Shown: piece after piece, positions 38,620-48,161 of the stretch
Position numbering within the stretch: position 1 is the stretch's first letter
Layout: the number at the start of each line of letters is the position of its first letter
From: Bifidobacterium breve
GTDB lineage: Bacteria; Actinomycetota; Acidimicrobiia; Acidimicrobiales; Acidimicrobilacustridaceae
Direction of reading: 5' to 3'
Assembly (NCBI GenBank): GCA_945860545.1
Contig: CAMAQM010000001.1
Location: forward strand, 62,001 to 126,000
DNA: 64,000 nucleotides
Position numbers and translations under genes: made by a program
The notes under the pieces: generated by a model
Databases searched by the model: none
What the model was told of the DNA's origin: nothing
Seen by the model: only the letters and a program-made list of their open reading frames with translations

Positions 38620-38663
38620 GCCCTCTAGGGACCCCGGTCAGCCTCACCGGGAGCGTCCGAGCC

Positions 38664-38672
38664 TGTGGATAA
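38664..38672 (-). promoter_or_regulatory. Consensus DnaA box (TTATCCACA on minus strand)
   Basis: TGTGGATAA read directly in the folP downstream intergenic. Confidence 0.5.
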
Positions 38673-38753
38673 CTGATGTTTGGTGGTTATTTTCCCCAAC
38701 GGTGAGCGGTTTTCCCCGCGTTTCGTCCCCGGCCTCGTGTCAAAAATGGCACG

Positions 38754-39275
38754 ATGTCCGCCGTGGCAGTCAAAGGCAAGTGGCAGCAGGGGATCGTTCC
38801 TCGCAATTTTCACTGGATCATCGACGGGCAACTCGCCGTGTGCGAGCGGCCCGGCGGGTACGGGGTGAATCACCGACGGGTCCGTCGGCAGGAGGAGATC
38901 GTCTGGATCCGTGAGCAGGGGTTCACCTCGGTGATCTCGCTTATCGGGGCGCCACACAACCTTCACAACTACGACGAACTCGGGGTCTCCTGGCAGCACT
39001 GGCCGTTCCACCGCGACGAGGACGTCTCGGGGTTCCAGCGCCGGAACTTCCCCCAGATCACCGCAATGATCTCCGGTGGCGGCAAGTTGCTGATCCACCA
39101 AGAGGAACTCGGGGACAACGTGTGTGGCCTGATTGGGGCCTACCTGTTGTGGTCGGGACTCGTCGACAACGCCCCGGACTCGGTGACCATCCTCGAACGC
39201 ATGGTGCAGCGCCAACTCGGCCCGCACGGGCGCGAGATCGTGGCGGTGGCGGACCGACTCGTCAGCCGGGCGTGA
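38754..39275 (+). CDS. Dual-specificity-phosphatase-fold protein, probably catalytically inactive
   Basis: LLIHQEELGDNVCGLIGAYL aligns with HCxxGxxRS...YL of DSPs but lacks Cys and Arg. Confidence 0.6.
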   Translation: MSAVAVKGKWQQGIVPRNFHWIIDGQLAVCERPGGYGVNHRRVRRQEEIVWIREQGFTSVISLIGAPHNLHNYDELGVSWQHWPFHRDEDVSGFQRRNFPQITAMISGGGKLLIHQEELGDNVCGLIGAYLLWSGLVDNAPDSVTILERMVQRQLGPHGREIVAVADRLVSRA

Positions 39276-39287
39276 GACGGGCCGGAC

Positions 39288-39665
39288 GTGGCTGATTTCG
39301 CGGTGTCCGGCGACCTCGTTGAAATTCGCGGGCTGCGGCTGTCCGGCATCGTCGGTGTGTTGCCTGAGGAGCAGGTCCGGGCCCAGCCGCTCGAGATCGA
39401 CGTCGACCTCGTCTGCGACCAGTCCGCATCCGGGGTGAGCGACGACCTTGACGACACCGTGAACTACGCGGCGGTCATCGATCGGGTGCAACAGATCGTC
39501 GAGGGTGGTCACCCGGCGCTGCTCGAGTTTCTCGCCGCCCGCATCGCCGAAGGTTGTCTCGACGACCCCCGGGTGGAACGGGTCACCGTTGCGGTGCGCA
39601 AACTCCGGCCCCCGGTTCCCCAGGCGGTCGACACGACGGGTGTGCGCATCACCCGGACCCGATGA
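39288..39665 (+). CDS. folB: Dihydroneopterin aldolase
   Basis: VEIRGLRLSGIVGVLPEEQVRAQPLEIDVDL...VNYAAVID; between folP and folK. Confidence 0.9.
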   Translation: MADFAVSGDLVEIRGLRLSGIVGVLPEEQVRAQPLEIDVDLVCDQSASGVSDDLDDTVNYAAVIDRVQQIVEGGHPALLEFLAARIAEGCLDDPRVERVTVAVRKLRPPVPQAVDTTGVRITRTR

Positions 39666-40126
39666 GGGTGCTGTTGGGTCTCGGTTCCAACCTCGGGGAC
39701 CGTAGACGACTCCTTGCTGAGGCCGTCGACTCGCTGAGCGGTGTGGTGGCCGTGTCACCGTTGTATGAGACGGCACCCGTCGGGGGTCCGTCAGGCCAGG
39801 GTGCGTTCCTCAACCTTGTCGTCGAGATCGATTCCGACCTGTCGGCGCGTGAACTGTTGGGGGTGTGCCAGCGGCTCGAAGCCGCAGCGGAACGTGTGCG
39901 CACCGAGCGGTGGGGTCCACGCACTCTCGACGTCGACATCCTGTGGATCGACGGGGTCACGGTGGACGAACCGGACCTCGAGGTGCCTCACCCGCGCATG
40001 TGGTCGCGCCGGTTCGTGATGGCTCCCCTCGTCGATGTCGCCCCCGATGTCGCCCCGGCGGGCTGGGAGCGACAGGTCGAAGGCGACGTGCGACAGGTCG
40101 GCCGCCTCGACGACGAGGACAGCTGA
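39662..40126 (+). CDS. folK: 2-amino-4-hydroxy-6-hydroxymethyldihydropteridine diphosphokinase
   Basis: LLGLGSNLGDRRRLL...GPRTLDVDILWIDG...PHPRMWSRRFVMAPLVDVAP. Confidence 0.94.
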   Translation: MRVLLGLGSNLGDRRRLLAEAVDSLSGVVAVSPLYETAPVGGPSGQGAFLNLVVEIDSDLSARELLGVCQRLEAAAERVRTERWGPRTLDVDILWIDGVTVDEPDLEVPHPRMWSRRFVMAPLVDVAPDVAPAGWERQVEGDVRQVGRLDDEDS

Positions 40127-40151
40127 ACCGAACCCCGGCACGGTTGGGGGT

Positions 40152-40919
40152 GTGACCTGCGAGACTGTGCGGGTGACTGGTCGAGTTGGTGGACCCAAGG
40201 TGGCGGTCGTCGGTCCAGGTCGGGCCGGTGGGGCGATGGCACACGCCCTCGCACAGGCCGACTGGGTGGTCACGGCACGTCTGGGTCGAACCGACGACCT
40301 GCGCGCAGGGGTGCAGGGAGCTGACGTGGTCATCATCGCCACCCCTGATGACGTCATCGCCGACGTGTCGGCGTCGTTGGTGGGCGCCACCGACGCTGCG
40401 GTGATCCACCTGTCGGGAAGTCTGGGTCTGGAGGTGGTCGCCGGGCACCAACGACGAGGGTGTGTGCACCCGCTGGTGTCGTTACCCGATGCCGAGGTGG
40501 GTGCCCGACGGCTCCGGGGTGCGTGGTTCGCCGTGGCGGGGGACCCGGTCACGCTCGACGTCGTGACGGCGCTCGACGGTCGCCACGTCACCGTCGCCGA
40601 CGGGCAGCGGGCCACCTACCACGCTGCGGCGTGCATCGCCTCGAACCACTTCGTGGCGCTGCTCGGGCAGGTTGAGCGTGTCGCCGCCACCGCCGGGCTG
40701 CCACTCGAGCTGTATCTGGATCTGGTCCGTGGCTCACTTGACAACGTGGTCGAACTCGGACCGGCTGGCGCGCTGACCGGTCCGGCGGCCCGGGGCGACC
40801 AGGCCACGCTGGACCGTCACCGTGCGGCGCTCGACCCCGACGAACTCGAGGCGTACGACGCACTGGTCCGTGCCGCCCAGCGTCTCGCCGCCGTCGTACC
40901 GCCGCGAACCGATGGTTGA
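40152..40919 (+). CDS. Rossmann-like protein with DUF2520-type C-terminus
   Basis: KVAVVGPGRAGGAMAHALAQ...VIIATPDDVIADV...CVHPLVSLPD; between folK and panC. Confidence 0.85.
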   Translation: MTCETVRVTGRVGGPKVAVVGPGRAGGAMAHALAQADWVVTARLGRTDDLRAGVQGADVVIIATPDDVIADVSASLVGATDAAVIHLSGSLGLEVVAGHQRRGCVHPLVSLPDAEVGARRLRGAWFAVAGDPVTLDVVTALDGRHVTVADGQRATYHAAACIASNHFVALLGQVERVAATAGLPLELYLDLVRGSLDNVVELGPAGALTGPAARGDQATLDRHRAALDPDELEAYDALVRAAQRLAAVVPPRTDG

Positions 40920-42366
40920 ACTGTCCACCGCCCTCACCCTCGGGGCGGCGCTGTTGTTGTTGGCGGTGGTGTCGTCCAAGGCGGCGCTGCGACTCGGCGT
41001 GCCGTCACTGCTGCTGTTTTTGGTGCTCGGCATGCTGGCCGGGGTGGACGGGCCGGGTGGCATTGCCTTCGACGACGCCGAGCGCGCCCGTGACCTTGGG
41101 GTGGTGGCGCTGGTGTTCATCTTGTTCTCCGGTGGCCTTGACACCCAGTGGCGCGACGCACGACCGGTGCTGGTCCCCTCGGTGCTGCTCGGCACGGTCG
41201 GGGTGCTCGTCACCGCGGTGGTGACCGGTGCGGTGGCGACACTGGTGTTGGGGTTGCCTTGGGAGGTCGGGTTGCTGTTGGGCGCGATCGTGTCGTCCAC
41301 CGACGCCGCCGCCGTGTTTTCCATCCTGCGGTCCCAGGCCGTCGGCCTGCGTAACCGGATGCGTGAACTGCTCGAGGTGGAGTCCGGTTCGAACGACCCG
41401 ATGGCGGCGTTTTTGACCGTGGCGATGCTCGAGTTCGCCCTCGGCGACGTGTCGGGCTGGGCGTTGGCCCCGCTGTTCGTGGTCCAACTCGTCGTCGGTG
41501 GCCTCGTCGGGTTCGTCGTCGCACGGTTGGCCGTGGAGGGTCTCAACCGGCTGCGCCTCGAATTCGACGGGTTGTACCCGGTGGTCACGGTGTCGCTCGC
41601 TGCGCTGGTGTATGGCGTGGCGTCGCTGGCGGGAGGCAGCGGGTTCCTCGCCGTGTACGTGGCCGGTGTGGTGATCGGCAACAGCCACGTCGTGCACCGT
41701 CGTAGCCTTGGCCGGTTCCACGACGCCCTGGCGTGGCTGGCCCAGATCGCCATGTTCCTCGTCCTCGGACTGCTCGTCACCCCGTCGGACATGGTTGAGG
41801 TCGTCCTGCCCGCGCTCGCCGTGGCGGGGGTACTCATCTTCGTGGCCCGGCCGCTCGCCGCTGCGCTGTGTCTGCTGCCGCTGCGAACCCCGGTGCGTGA
41901 CACCACCATGGTGGGATGGGTCGGGTTGCGTGGCGCGGTACCCATCGTGCTCGCCACGTTCCCGCTCGAAGCCGGCATCGAGGGGGCGGACACGTTGTTC
42001 AACGTCGTGTTCTTCGTGGTGCTCGTGTCGGTGCTGGTGCAGGGCACCACCATCCCCACCGTGGCCCGCTGGCTCGGCGTGACCGGGCCACTACCTGCCG
42101 CTCCGGCGTACCCGATCGAGTCGGTGGCCCACGCCGACGCCTCGGCCGCGCTGCACGAGATCAACGTCCCGGCCGCATCGCGGATCGCCGGCCGGCGGGT
42201 GTTCGAACTCGGGTTGCCCCCTGACGTGCTCATCGTGCTCATCGACCGTGACGGTGACGTGATCGTGCCGCGGGGGGAGACCACGGTGCAGCCCGGTGAT
42301 CGGCTCATGGTGCTCGCCGACCTCGAGGACCTCGCCGTGGTGCGCCACCGGGTCGCCTCTGGGTGA
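40912..42366 (+). CDS. K+/H+ antiporter (CPA1, NhaP2/CvrA-type) with TrkA-C-like domain
   Basis: FILFSGGLDTQWRDARPV...GAIVSSTDAAAVFSILR...LLEVESGSNDPMAAFLTV...VGLRGAVPIVLATFP. Confidence 0.9.
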   Translation: MVELSTALTLGAALLLLAVVSSKAALRLGVPSLLLFLVLGMLAGVDGPGGIAFDDAERARDLGVVALVFILFSGGLDTQWRDARPVLVPSVLLGTVGVLVTAVVTGAVATLVLGLPWEVGLLLGAIVSSTDAAAVFSILRSQAVGLRNRMRELLEVESGSNDPMAAFLTVAMLEFALGDVSGWALAPLFVVQLVVGGLVGFVVARLAVEGLNRLRLEFDGLYPVVTVSLAALVYGVASLAGGSGFLAVYVAGVVIGNSHVVHRRSLGRFHDALAWLAQIAMFLVLGLLVTPSDMVEVVLPALAVAGVLIFVARPLAAALCLLPLRTPVRDTTMVGWVGLRGAVPIVLATFPLEAGIEGADTLFNVVFFVVLVSVLVQGTTIPTVARWLGVTGPLPAAPAYPIESVAHADASAALHEINVPAASRIAGRRVFELGLPPDVLIVLIDRDGDVIVPRGETTVQPGDRLMVLADLEDLAVVRHRVASG

Positions 42367-42408
42367 GCCGTTGTGCGCCGTGGCGGCCAACCGTGGCAAT
42401 GTTCGCCC

Positions 42409-43269
42409 GTGGAGGTCCACCAACGCATCGACGGTTTCCGGGCGTCGCTCGACGAGCGCCGCGCCGCGGGAGTGGCCGTGGGGTTCGTGCCCACCATGGG
42501 GTACCTCCACGACGGCCACGGCTCGCTGATCGGTCGGGCGGCTGCGGACTGTGGTGCGGTGGCGGTGAGCATTTTCGTCAACCCGTTGCAGTTCGCCGCC
42601 AACGAGGACCTCGCCTCCTACCCCCGGGATCTCGAATCGGACCTGGCGTTGTGTGAACGGATGGGGGCCACCCACGTGCTGGTCCCGTCGGTGGACGAGA
42701 TGTACCCCCAACCGGTGTTGACCACCGTGTCGGTGGCGGAGGTGTCGATGCGGATGGAGGGCGCCGTGCGACCCACCCATTTCGCCGGGGTGGCCACGGT
42801 GGTGGCCAAGCTGTTCTCCATCGTCGGGCCGTGTCGGGCGTTCTTCGGTGAGAAGGACTTCCAGCAGCTCGCCGTGGTGCGGCGCATGGCCTCGGACCTG
42901 TCGATGCCCGTTGAGGTGGTGGGCTGTGCCACCGTGCGCGAACCCGACGGGTTGGCCATGTCGAGCCGCAACGTCTACCTCGACGCGACCGAACGCCAGG
43001 TGGCGCTCGTGTTGCACCGCGCCCTCGACGCCGGGGTCGCCGCCGTGGTCGCAGGCGCCGCCGACGCCGGGTCGGTGCGGGCCGTGATGGACGAGGTGTT
43101 CGCCACGGAACCATCTGCCATGGTCGACTACGCCGAGGTTGTGGACGCCGCCACCCTCGCCCCGCTCGAGGCCCTCATACCCGGCACCGAGATCCGGCTC
43201 ATCGTCGCCGCCAAGGTGGGGGCGCCCCGACTCCTCGACAACGCCGGCGTCGTCGTCCCCGCCCGTTAG
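42409..43269 (+). CDS. panC: Pantothenate synthetase
   Basis: VGFVPTMGYLHDGHGSLI...SIFVNPLQFAANEDLASYPRDLE...FFGEKDFQQLAVVRRM. Confidence 0.95.
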   Translation: MEVHQRIDGFRASLDERRAAGVAVGFVPTMGYLHDGHGSLIGRAAADCGAVAVSIFVNPLQFAANEDLASYPRDLESDLALCERMGATHVLVPSVDEMYPQPVLTTVSVAEVSMRMEGAVRPTHFAGVATVVAKLFSIVGPCRAFFGEKDFQQLAVVRRMASDLSMPVEVVGCATVREPDGLAMSSRNVYLDATERQVALVLHRALDAGVAAVVAGAADAGSVRAVMDEVFATEPSAMVDYAEVVDAATLAPLEALIPGTEIRLIVAAKVGAPRLLDNAGVVVPAR

Positions 43270-43362
43270 TGCCCGTCCCGGCCTGCTTGCGGAAACGGCC
43301 CGGCGCACTGCTAGCGTGGCCCCATTGCCGGATGGTGACCCACAAGGCACCAAGCCAAGGAG

Positions 43363-43839
43363 ATGCGTGACCGCATGCGCCGACGGATGATGAAGTCGAA
43401 GGTTCACCGGGCCGTCGTGACCGACGCCAACTTGCACTACGTGGGCTCGGTCACCATCGACCGGGAACTCATGGCTGCCGCCGACATCCTCGAATGGGAG
43501 CAGGTGCAGATCGTCGACATCGACAACGGCGCCCGCTTTGAGACGTACGCCATCCCCGGAGGCCCCGGCGACCTGTGTCTCAACGGTGCCGCCGCCCGCC
43601 TGGTCCAACCCGGCGACCGGGTCATCGTCATCACCTACGCCGAGTTCGAGGATGAGGAACTCGACGGGTACGAACCCACCGTCGTGCACGTCGACACCGC
43701 CAACCGGCCGGTCGACGAAGCCACCGCCCGCACCCTCGCCCGCCGTGACGGCGACGGTCCGTTGCGCTACGTGGAGATCGAGGCCGAGGTGGGCCGTCAC
43801 ATGGCGGGCCTCGATGCCGAACTCGACGGTCTGGGCTGA
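43363..43839 (+). CDS. panD: Aspartate 1-decarboxylase
   Basis: [25 protein letters not shown] (GS self-processing site)...[11 protein letters not shown]. Confidence 0.94.
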   Translation: MRDRMRRRMMKSKVHRAVVTDANLHYVGSVTIDRELMAAADILEWEQVQIVDIDNGARFETYAIPGGPGDLCLNGAAARLVQPGDRVIVITYAEFEDEELDGYEPTVVHVDTANRPVDEATARTLARRDGDGPLRYVEIEAEVGRHMAGLDAELDGLG

Positions 43840-43884
43840 TCGGCCCGGCTCCCCGGTGGGAGCCACTGTTGCGAGTGTGCTGCG

Positions 43885-45489
43885 GTGACTGACCCCGTTG
43901 TGGACCTGTTGGTACTCGGCAGCGGCATCGCCGGGCTGTCCGCCGCGGTGCGAGCCGCACGTGAGCACGGTCTCGACGTCGGGGTGGTGACCAAGGGCAG
44001 CCTGTCCGACGCCGCCACCCGCTGGGCCCAGGGTGGGGTCGCCGCGGTCGTCGACGAGGTGTCGGACTCCACCGAGTTGCACGTCGCCGACACGTTGTCG
44101 GTCGGTGCCGGGTTGTGCGACGTGGACGCGGTGCGCACCATGGTGGCCGAAGGTCCCGCCCGGGTAGGCGAGCTCATCGCGTGGGGTGCCCGTTTCGACC
44201 GGGACGCCGAGGGCGCCTTGTCGCTGGGTCGTGAAGGTGGCCACTCGGCGTCGCGTGTGGTGCACGCCGGTGGGGCGGCCACCGGAGCGGAGATCGAGCG
44301 GGTGCTGGTGGACACCGTGCGGGCCACCGCCGCCGCCGTGCACGAGCACGTGTTCGCCGTGGACCTCGTCGTTGACGGTGGCCGGTGTTGCGGGGTGCGG
44401 GTGCGACACGCCGACGGTTCGGTGGGCACGTTGGCGGCCCGCAACGTCCTGTTGGCCACCGGTGGTGCCGGCCAGTTGTACTCGGTGACCACCAATCCGC
44501 TCGAGGCCACCGGTGACGGCATCGCCATGGCGTTGCGCGCCGGGGTGGCGTGCGCCGACCTCGAGTTCGTGCAGTTCCACCCCACCGCCCTCGCCGTGGA
44601 CCGTCATCCCCGTCCGCTCATCACCGAGGCGTTGCGGGGAGACGGCGCCGTGTTGCGCGACTCCGCCGGTGAACGGTTCGTCGACGAGTTGTCGGCCCGT
44701 GACGTGGTGAGCCGGGCCATGACCCAACGCATGCTCGAGCTCGGGGTCGCCCACCTGTGGTTGGACTGCACCGACGTCGACGACCTCGCCGGTCGCTACC
44801 CGACCATCGCGGCCATGTTGGCCAACGCCGGTCTCGACCCGACGGTCGACTGGCTGCCGGTGGCGCCCGCCGCCCACTACCTGTGTGGTGGGGTCATCAC
44901 CGATCTGGACGGCGCCACGACCATGGCGGGGTTGTGGGCGGCGGGTGAGGTGGCGTGCAGTGGGGTGCACGGCGCGAACCGTCTGGCGTCGAACTCGCTG
45001 CTCGAAGGACTCGTGTTCGGCACACGTGCCGCCGCTGCGGTCGCCGCCGGTCGCAACGGTCCGTCCCCCACCGGGGCGATGGCCGGCGTGCTCGGGTCCG
45101 GCGGCGACTTCGGGTCGTTGCCCGTCGAGGTGGTCGGCACCGGCGTGGCGGGGTGTGACCCGTCGATGCGCGCATCGTTGCAGCGGGCCATGACCGAGGG
45201 GGCAGGGGTGGTGCGCGACGAAGGGTCGCTCGCTGTGGTGGCTGGTGTGCTCGACGAGGTGGCGGCGACCCCCGGTGACGGGTCGGTGGCCGCGCTCGAG
45301 GTGGCCAACCTCGCCGCCGTCGGGTCGGCGCTCGTCGCCGCAGCCCGACGCCGCACCGAGAGTCGCGGCGCCCACACCCGCATCGACGCCCCCGACCTCG
45401 ACGGCGAACAGGCCCGACGGGTCGTGTGTCGCCGTGTCGATGGTGGCGCCGAGCCGTTCGACGTCGCCACCGTCGGTGGGGCAGGCTGA
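43885..45489 (+). CDS. nadB: L-aspartate oxidase
   Basis: VLGSGIAGLSAAVRAA...ATRWAQGGVAAV...FVQFHPTAL...LRGDGAVLRDSAGERF...GEVACSGVHGANRLASNSLLEGLVFG. Confidence 0.95.
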   Translation: MTDPVVDLLVLGSGIAGLSAAVRAAREHGLDVGVVTKGSLSDAATRWAQGGVAAVVDEVSDSTELHVADTLSVGAGLCDVDAVRTMVAEGPARVGELIAWGARFDRDAEGALSLGREGGHSASRVVHAGGAATGAEIERVLVDTVRATAAAVHEHVFAVDLVVDGGRCCGVRVRHADGSVGTLAARNVLLATGGAGQLYSVTTNPLEATGDGIAMALRAGVACADLEFVQFHPTALAVDRHPRPLITEALRGDGAVLRDSAGERFVDELSARDVVSRAMTQRMLELGVAHLWLDCTDVDDLAGRYPTIAAMLANAGLDPTVDWLPVAPAAHYLCGGVITDLDGATTMAGLWAAGEVACSGVHGANRLASNSLLEGLVFGTRAAAAVAAGRNGPSPTGAMAGVLGSGGDFGSLPVEVVGTGVAGCDPSMRASLQRAMTEGAGVVRDEGSLAVVAGVLDEVAATPGDGSVAALEVANLAAVGSALVAAARRRTESRGAHTRIDAPDLDGEQARRVVCRRVDGGAEPFDVATVGGAG

Positions 45490-45493
45490 CGCC

Positions 45494-46360
45494 GTGAACC
45501 GCTTCTGTGCGCCGCCGCTCGCCGTGGACGCCGCCGTTCGACGCGCCCTCGACGAGGACCTCACCCCACTTGGGGATCTGAGCGCCTCGCTCATCGACCC
45601 TGCCCGGGTGGCCACGGCGGTGTTCGTGGCCCGTGAGGCGGGCGTGCTCGCCGGTGTGGACTGTGCCCGTCGCACGTTCGAACTGGTGGACGTGTCGGTG
45701 GAGATGGACTGGTCGTGTGCCGACGGGGATCGCCTCGCGCCCGGCACGGTGGTTGCGACGGTGTCGGGGCGCCTGGGCTCGATCCTCACGGCGGAGCGCA
45801 CGGCGTTGAACTTTCTCGGTCACCTCTCAGGCATCGCTTCTGTGACCCGCCGGTTCGTCGACGCCGCCGCCGCCGGTGGCCCGGCACGCATCTGGGACAC
45901 GCGCAAGACCACCCCGGGGTTGCGTGCGCTCGAAAAGGCGGCGGTGCGCGCCGGTGGTGGGGCGAACCACCGGGGCAACTTGTCGGAGTGGATCATGGTC
46001 AAGGACAACCACCTCGCCGGTGGGTCGATCACCGATCTGGTGGCGACCGCCCGCCAGTCGTGGCCGGGACGGATCGTGCACGTCGAGTGCGACCGGATCG
46101 ACCAGGTGCGCGAGGCGGTCGGTGCCGGTGCCGACGCGTTGTTGTTGGACAACATGACGCCCGGGGAGGTCGGCGACGCCGTTGCGCTGGTGGGTGAACT
46201 CGTCGGTGGTCACCGAACGGCCCCACTCGTTGAGGCGTCGGGCGGGATCACGCTCGACACGGTGGCGTCGTACGCCGCTGCGGGGGTGGACTGCATCTCG
46301 ATCGGTGGGCTCACCAACTCGGCGGGTGTGCTCGACATCGGACTGGACCTGGCGGGCTGA
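45494..46360 (+). CDS. nadC: Nicotinate-nucleotide pyrophosphorylase (carboxylating)
   Basis: EDLTPLGDLSASL...ERTALNFLGHLSGIA...TRKTTPGLRALEKAAVRAGGG...HRGNLSEWIMVKDNH. Confidence 0.95.
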   Translation: MNRFCAPPLAVDAAVRRALDEDLTPLGDLSASLIDPARVATAVFVAREAGVLAGVDCARRTFELVDVSVEMDWSCADGDRLAPGTVVATVSGRLGSILTAERTALNFLGHLSGIASVTRRFVDAAAAGGPARIWDTRKTTPGLRALEKAAVRAGGGANHRGNLSEWIMVKDNHLAGGSITDLVATARQSWPGRIVHVECDRIDQVREAVGAGADALLLDNMTPGEVGDAVALVGELVGGHRTAPLVEASGGITLDTVASYAAAGVDCISIGGLTNSAGVLDIGLDLAG

Positions 46361-46385
46361 GGCCTGCGGTCACGAGGGAGGGACT

Positions 46386-47180
46386 GTGCTTCTCACCATT
46401 GACGCCGGCAACACCCAGACGGTGATCGGGTTGTACGCAACCGACGACGACCCCCATCCCGACCGTCGCGCTGACGACGGGTTGTTGGACCACTGGCGTC
46501 TGGCGACGGAGGCGAAGCGCACCTCGGACGAGACGGCGGTGTTGTTGCAGGGGTTGTTGGGGTTCGGCGGGTACTCCCTTGATGACATTGACGGTATGGC
46601 GGTGTCGTCTGGGGTGCCGCGGGTGACGGCCACGTTGCGTGACCTCGCCGACCGTCACTTCGGGTTCGGGGCGGTGGTGATCGAACCGGGGGTGCGCACC
46701 GGAATCGCCATCCTGATCGAGAACCCCAAGGAGCTCGGTGCAGACCGCATCGCCAACGCCGTGGCCGCCCACGACCTCTACGGGGGCCCGACGATCATCG
46801 TGGATTTCGGGACGGCGACGACGTGTGACGCCGTGAGCGCGGACGGGGAGTACCTCGGCGGTGCGATCGCCCCCGGCGTCGAGATTTCGATGGATGCGCT
46901 GGTGGGGAAGGCGGCGGCGTTGCGCGCCGTGGAGTTGCGCGAGCCCCGCAACGTGCTCGGTCGCAGCACCGTCGAGTCCATCCAGTCGGGTGCAACCTAC
47001 GGTTTCGCCGCCCAGGTCGACGGGTTGTGTGACCGGATCGTGGACGAGTTGGGTCCGTGTGTGGTGGTGGCCACCGGCGGTCTCGCCGAACACATTGCGC
47101 CGTTGTCGCGTCGCATTGAACACACCGAACCGTGGTTGACGCTGCACGGGCTACGTTTGGTGTTCGAGAAGAACTCGTAA
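46386..47180 (+). CDS. coaX: Type III pantothenate kinase
   Basis: VLLTIDAGNTQTVIGLY...IIVDFGTATTCDAVSADGEYLGGAIAPG. Confidence 0.94.
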   Translation: MLLTIDAGNTQTVIGLYATDDDPHPDRRADDGLLDHWRLATEAKRTSDETAVLLQGLLGFGGYSLDDIDGMAVSSGVPRVTATLRDLADRHFGFGAVVIEPGVRTGIAILIENPKELGADRIANAVAAHDLYGGPTIIVDFGTATTCDAVSADGEYLGGAIAPGVEISMDALVGKAAALRAVELREPRNVLGRSTVESIQSGATYGFAAQVDGLCDRIVDELGPCVVVATGGLAEHIAPLSRRIEHTEPWLTLHGLRLVFEKNS

Positions 47181-47198
47181 CGACCGCCCGGAGCAGCC

Positions 47199-48161
47199 AT
47201 GCGGATCCTCATCACCGGCATGGGAGGCGAACTCGGTACCCGGGTCGCCCAGTTGCTCGAGGCTGATGAACGTGTCGCCGAGGTGTGTGGCATCGATCTC
47301 GACCCGCCTCGGCGCCGCCTGCGCCGGGCCGACTTCCATCGTGTCGATCCCCGCCTTCGGCACCGCACCGTCGAGATCGTCCGGGATTTCGCCCCCACGG
47401 TTGTGGTGCACCTCGGGGTGTTCGAACCCGACGCCCGGTCCGGGCCTCGACTGGCCGGAGCGTTGACCGCCTCGGGTGCGGTCGGTTTGTTCGAGGCGCT
47501 CGACGGCCTCGACTCGGTGCGTTCGGTGGTGGTGCGTTCCGGTATCGAGGTGTACGGCCGCCGTCGCGGCGCAGCGGTGGCCCCCGACGAGTCGGCACCC
47601 CTTGATCCCGGGTCGGCGTTCGGCCACGCGTTGCGACACACCGAACAGTTGGCCACGGACACCTGTCGGCGTCTCGATGTGCCGCTGGCGGTGTTGCGCA
47701 TGGCACCGGTGGTGGGGCCGCACTTCCCGAGTCCATTGGGTCGGCTGTTGCGGCTGCCGGCGGTGCCGTTCTCAGCCCTCGGAGATCCGCCGTTCTCGGT
47801 GGTGCATCAGGCCGACGCAGCCGCCGCGGTGGCCGCAGCGGCTGCGTTGGGTGTGGACGCCACCCTCAACGTGGTGGCGCCAGGTGCGGTCACCGTGTCC
47901 CAGACCGCTCGGCGCGGTCGCCGGGTTCCGGTTCCGGTGGTGGGTCCAGGGTGGCGGGCTGCCCGCATGGCCGCCGAGATGGCGGGTGCACCGGTGCCCG
48001 ACCACGTCGCCGAGTTGTTGGTGAGGGGTCGCAGCGCCGACGGGTCACGGCTCGCCTCGGTGCTCGGTGTGGCACCACTGATGGACACCCCCGAGGTGGT
48101 GAGCCACCTCTACGACTGGCCGGAGGTCACCACCATCCGCAAGGTGGAGGCGCCGACGTGA
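47199..48161 (+). CDS. NAD-dependent epimerase/dehydratase (extended SDR)
   Basis: MRILITGMGGELGTRVAQLLEADERV; downstream SDR-like substrate domain. Confidence 0.85.
   Translation: MRILITGMGGELGTRVAQLLEADERVAEVCGIDLDPPRRRLRRADFHRVDPRLRHRTVEIVRDFAPTVVVHLGVFEPDARSGPRLAGALTASGAVGLFEALDGLDSVRSVVVRSGIEVYGRRRGAAVAPDESAPLDPGSAFGHALRHTEQLATDTCRRLDVPLAVLRMAPVVGPHFPSPLGRLLRLPAVPFSALGDPPFSVVHQADAAAAVAAAAALGVDATLNVVAPGAVTVSQTARRGRRVPVPVVGPGWRAARMAAEMAGAPVPDHVAELLVRGRSADGSRLASVLGVAPLMDTPEVVSHLYDWPEVTTIRKVEAPT

Noticed and set aside
42091-45801. 1236-aa minus-strand ORF antisense to the antiporter 3' end, panC, panD and nadB
   Set aside because: His/Gly/Arg-rich with no domain; explained by high GC3 removing stops on the opposite strand of real genes.
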